64,000 bases of DNA from Oscillospiraceae bacterium. GTDB taxonomy: Bacteria > Bacillota > Clostridia > Oscillospirales > Ruminococcaceae. The stretch is taken from the NCBI GenBank assembly GCA_017533485.1, contig JAFXIC010000054.1:1-64000 (forward strand), given 5' to 3'. The stretch's first letter is position 1, and each line of letters starts with the position of its first letter. Below, piece after piece: positions 63,112 to 64,000 of the stretch. The position numbers were made by a program, and so were the translations under genes. A model generated the notes under the pieces. The model was not told the DNA's origin. It did no database searches and saw nothing but the letters and a program-made list of their open reading frames with translations.

Positions 63112-64000
63112 TTAAGATGCCGCTGTTTCCTGTGAGAAATAATCCGCAGGAAGCTTCAATACTTCGATGAGGATTTCCTCCATCTTTGCACGGCGGCGGC
63201 GTGCATACATCCGGATAATATTGCAGCGGCGCGTATATTCCCCGTAGGATGTCCAGATCGAGGAATCATACGGTTTTCTCGCGGCAAGCACTTCATGATA
63301 ATACTGCATTTCCCGATAGCGGCTGCGCTCCATTTCATCCAGTGTGTCAATGATACTGTCCTGAGAGAGTGCGCCGTCCATCAGCCGTACCATCTCATCC
63401 AGAAAATACTGCCGACAGTCTTCCCGCTCCAGCAGCTTTGCAAACATCGGTGCATAGCGATCACTTTCCGGATTCAGTATCTCACTCAGGCTATTATAGC
63501 GGAAGCGTGTAATCTCCTGTTCATAAATTCCGAGGCTGTAATCGGTATCGTGAATCAGAAACCGCCATCTGCCATCGGTCTGCGGAGAATCGAGCGCCTC
63601 GCCGCCGACCGCGAAATATCGGTAGCATTTGAAATTGTTATGCGGCCAGTCCGCATTGTTGATATAGATATTGAACGCATAGTTTTGCAGGTAGTTTTCG
63701 ACATCCATGAACTCGGTGACCTGTGCATAATTCGCGTCATCCGTCAGATCCAGTGCAGTCAGCTGCTGATAGGTCGTATTGAACGCCTCGGCGATCATCG
63801 CTTCCTCCGGATCGGTTTCACTCACAGTCTTCTGCTGTTCCGTACCCTCCAGCACAACATATTTTCCCTCGCTGCCGCCATATTTATCCTTCAGCAAATC
63901 ATCACAGAATACTTCGTGCAGCCAGAGCATTCCATAATATTCGCCATTGAGATAGACCACCGCCGGCAGTACCGCTTCACAATCCGTATAGCCTGCCTTT
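63112..64000 (-). CDS. CotH-family protein, 5' part outside the window
   Basis: At least 296 residues; the frame stays open to the window edge, so the N-terminus (and any signal peptide or dockerin) is missing. LNGEYYGMLWLHEVF, INNADWPHNNFKCYR and FLIHDTDYSLG match the CotH kinase-like domain. The C-terminal end is basic (RMYARRRRAKMEEILIEVL). It is a second CotH gene within 10 kb but has no Gly/Trp-rich loop. Divergent in sequence from the protein at 50927. Confidence 0.88.
   Translation of the reverse strand, partial: KAGYTDCEAVLPAVVYLNGEYYGMLWLHEVFCDDLLKDKYGGSEGKYVVLEGTEQQKTVSETDPEEAMIAEAFNTTYQQLTALDLTDDANYAQVTEFMDVENYLQNYAFNIYINNADWPHNNFKCYRYFAVGGEALDSPQTDGRWRFLIHDTDYSLGIYEQEITRFRYNSLSEILNPESDRYAPMFAKLLEREDCRQYFLDEMVRLMDGALSQDSIIDTLDEMERSRYREMQYYHEVLAARKPYDSSIWTSYGEYTRRCNIIRMYARRRRAKMEEILIEVLKLPADYFSQETAAS

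Overview
The window reads as the chromosome of a Gram-positive, cellulolytic gut anaerobe of the Ruminococcus group (Bacillota). Three secreted proteins carry type I dockerin modules, one of them a GH5 cellulase with a Thr-rich linker and a CBM6-like module, and another a CotH-family protein. The promoters are close to the SigA consensus (TTGACA/TATAAT with 17 bp spacing), usually with an extended -10 TGn. The moderately high GC would fit the R. champanellensis side of the genus; that placement is inference, since no marker gene could be searched.

Layout. 1-2.1 kb: short repeats, then a pyridoxal-kinase/ECF S-component pair (-) behind a long leader. 2.1-5.2 kb: a fused ABC transporter (+). 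5.3-12.3 kb: prfB (-), then glmU-pth-mfd (+). 12.4-16.2 kb: a lipoprotein, a DUF896 gene, an SDR/HD pair (-), RNase P RNA and a second lipoprotein. 16.5-22.1 kb: an orphan MinD-like ATPase, a methylglyoxal-synthase homologue, then hisS-PBP2-ilvN-arsC-like. 22.2-31.4 kb: an M23 peptidase (-), zinc-ribbon-ispD-ispF-GNAT (+), and PBP1A-rlmL-like-lysA (-). 31.6-32.8 kb: two small envelope genes (+). 32.9-41.8 kb: a near-complete arginine cluster, argG-argH-(small membrane gene)-argC-argJ-argB-argD-(LURP-one-like gene)-argF, all on the minus strand. 42-50.7 kb: two dockerin-CAP paralogues, hpt, a large membrane-anchored protein, an AraC regulator and the divergent dockerin cellulase. 50.9-53.6 kb: dockerin-CotH. 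53.9-54.1 kb: an orphan promoter-terminator unit. 54.2-57.2 kb: gatC-gatA-gatB (-). 57.3-61.5 kb: an LTA-synthase-like sulfatase, a D,D-carboxypeptidase and an SPFH protein (-). 62-63 kb: a GH5 without signal peptide. The right edge holds a CotH gene cut by the window.

The most unusual observations are two housekeeping-type enzymes that keep their fold signatures but have lost catalytic residues. In the GatA of an otherwise normal gatCAB operon, the catalytic Lys aligns with Asp, the GGSSGGS loop is gone and the N-terminus is about 60 residues short. In the MgsA homologue, the positions of the catalytic Asp71, His98 and Asp101 are Gly, Ser and Asn. Both alignments were made from memory of the families and need a formal alignment. 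An ammonia-driven GatCAB would suit ruminococci, which rely on ammonia as nitrogen source.

Cell-envelope genes (PBP1A, PBP2, DacF, M23, LTA-synthase-like), polymer degradation (dockerin proteins outside, a GH5 inside) and amino-acid biosynthesis (arg, lysA, ilvN) dominate. No tRNA, insertion sequence, phage gene or CRISPR array was seen.
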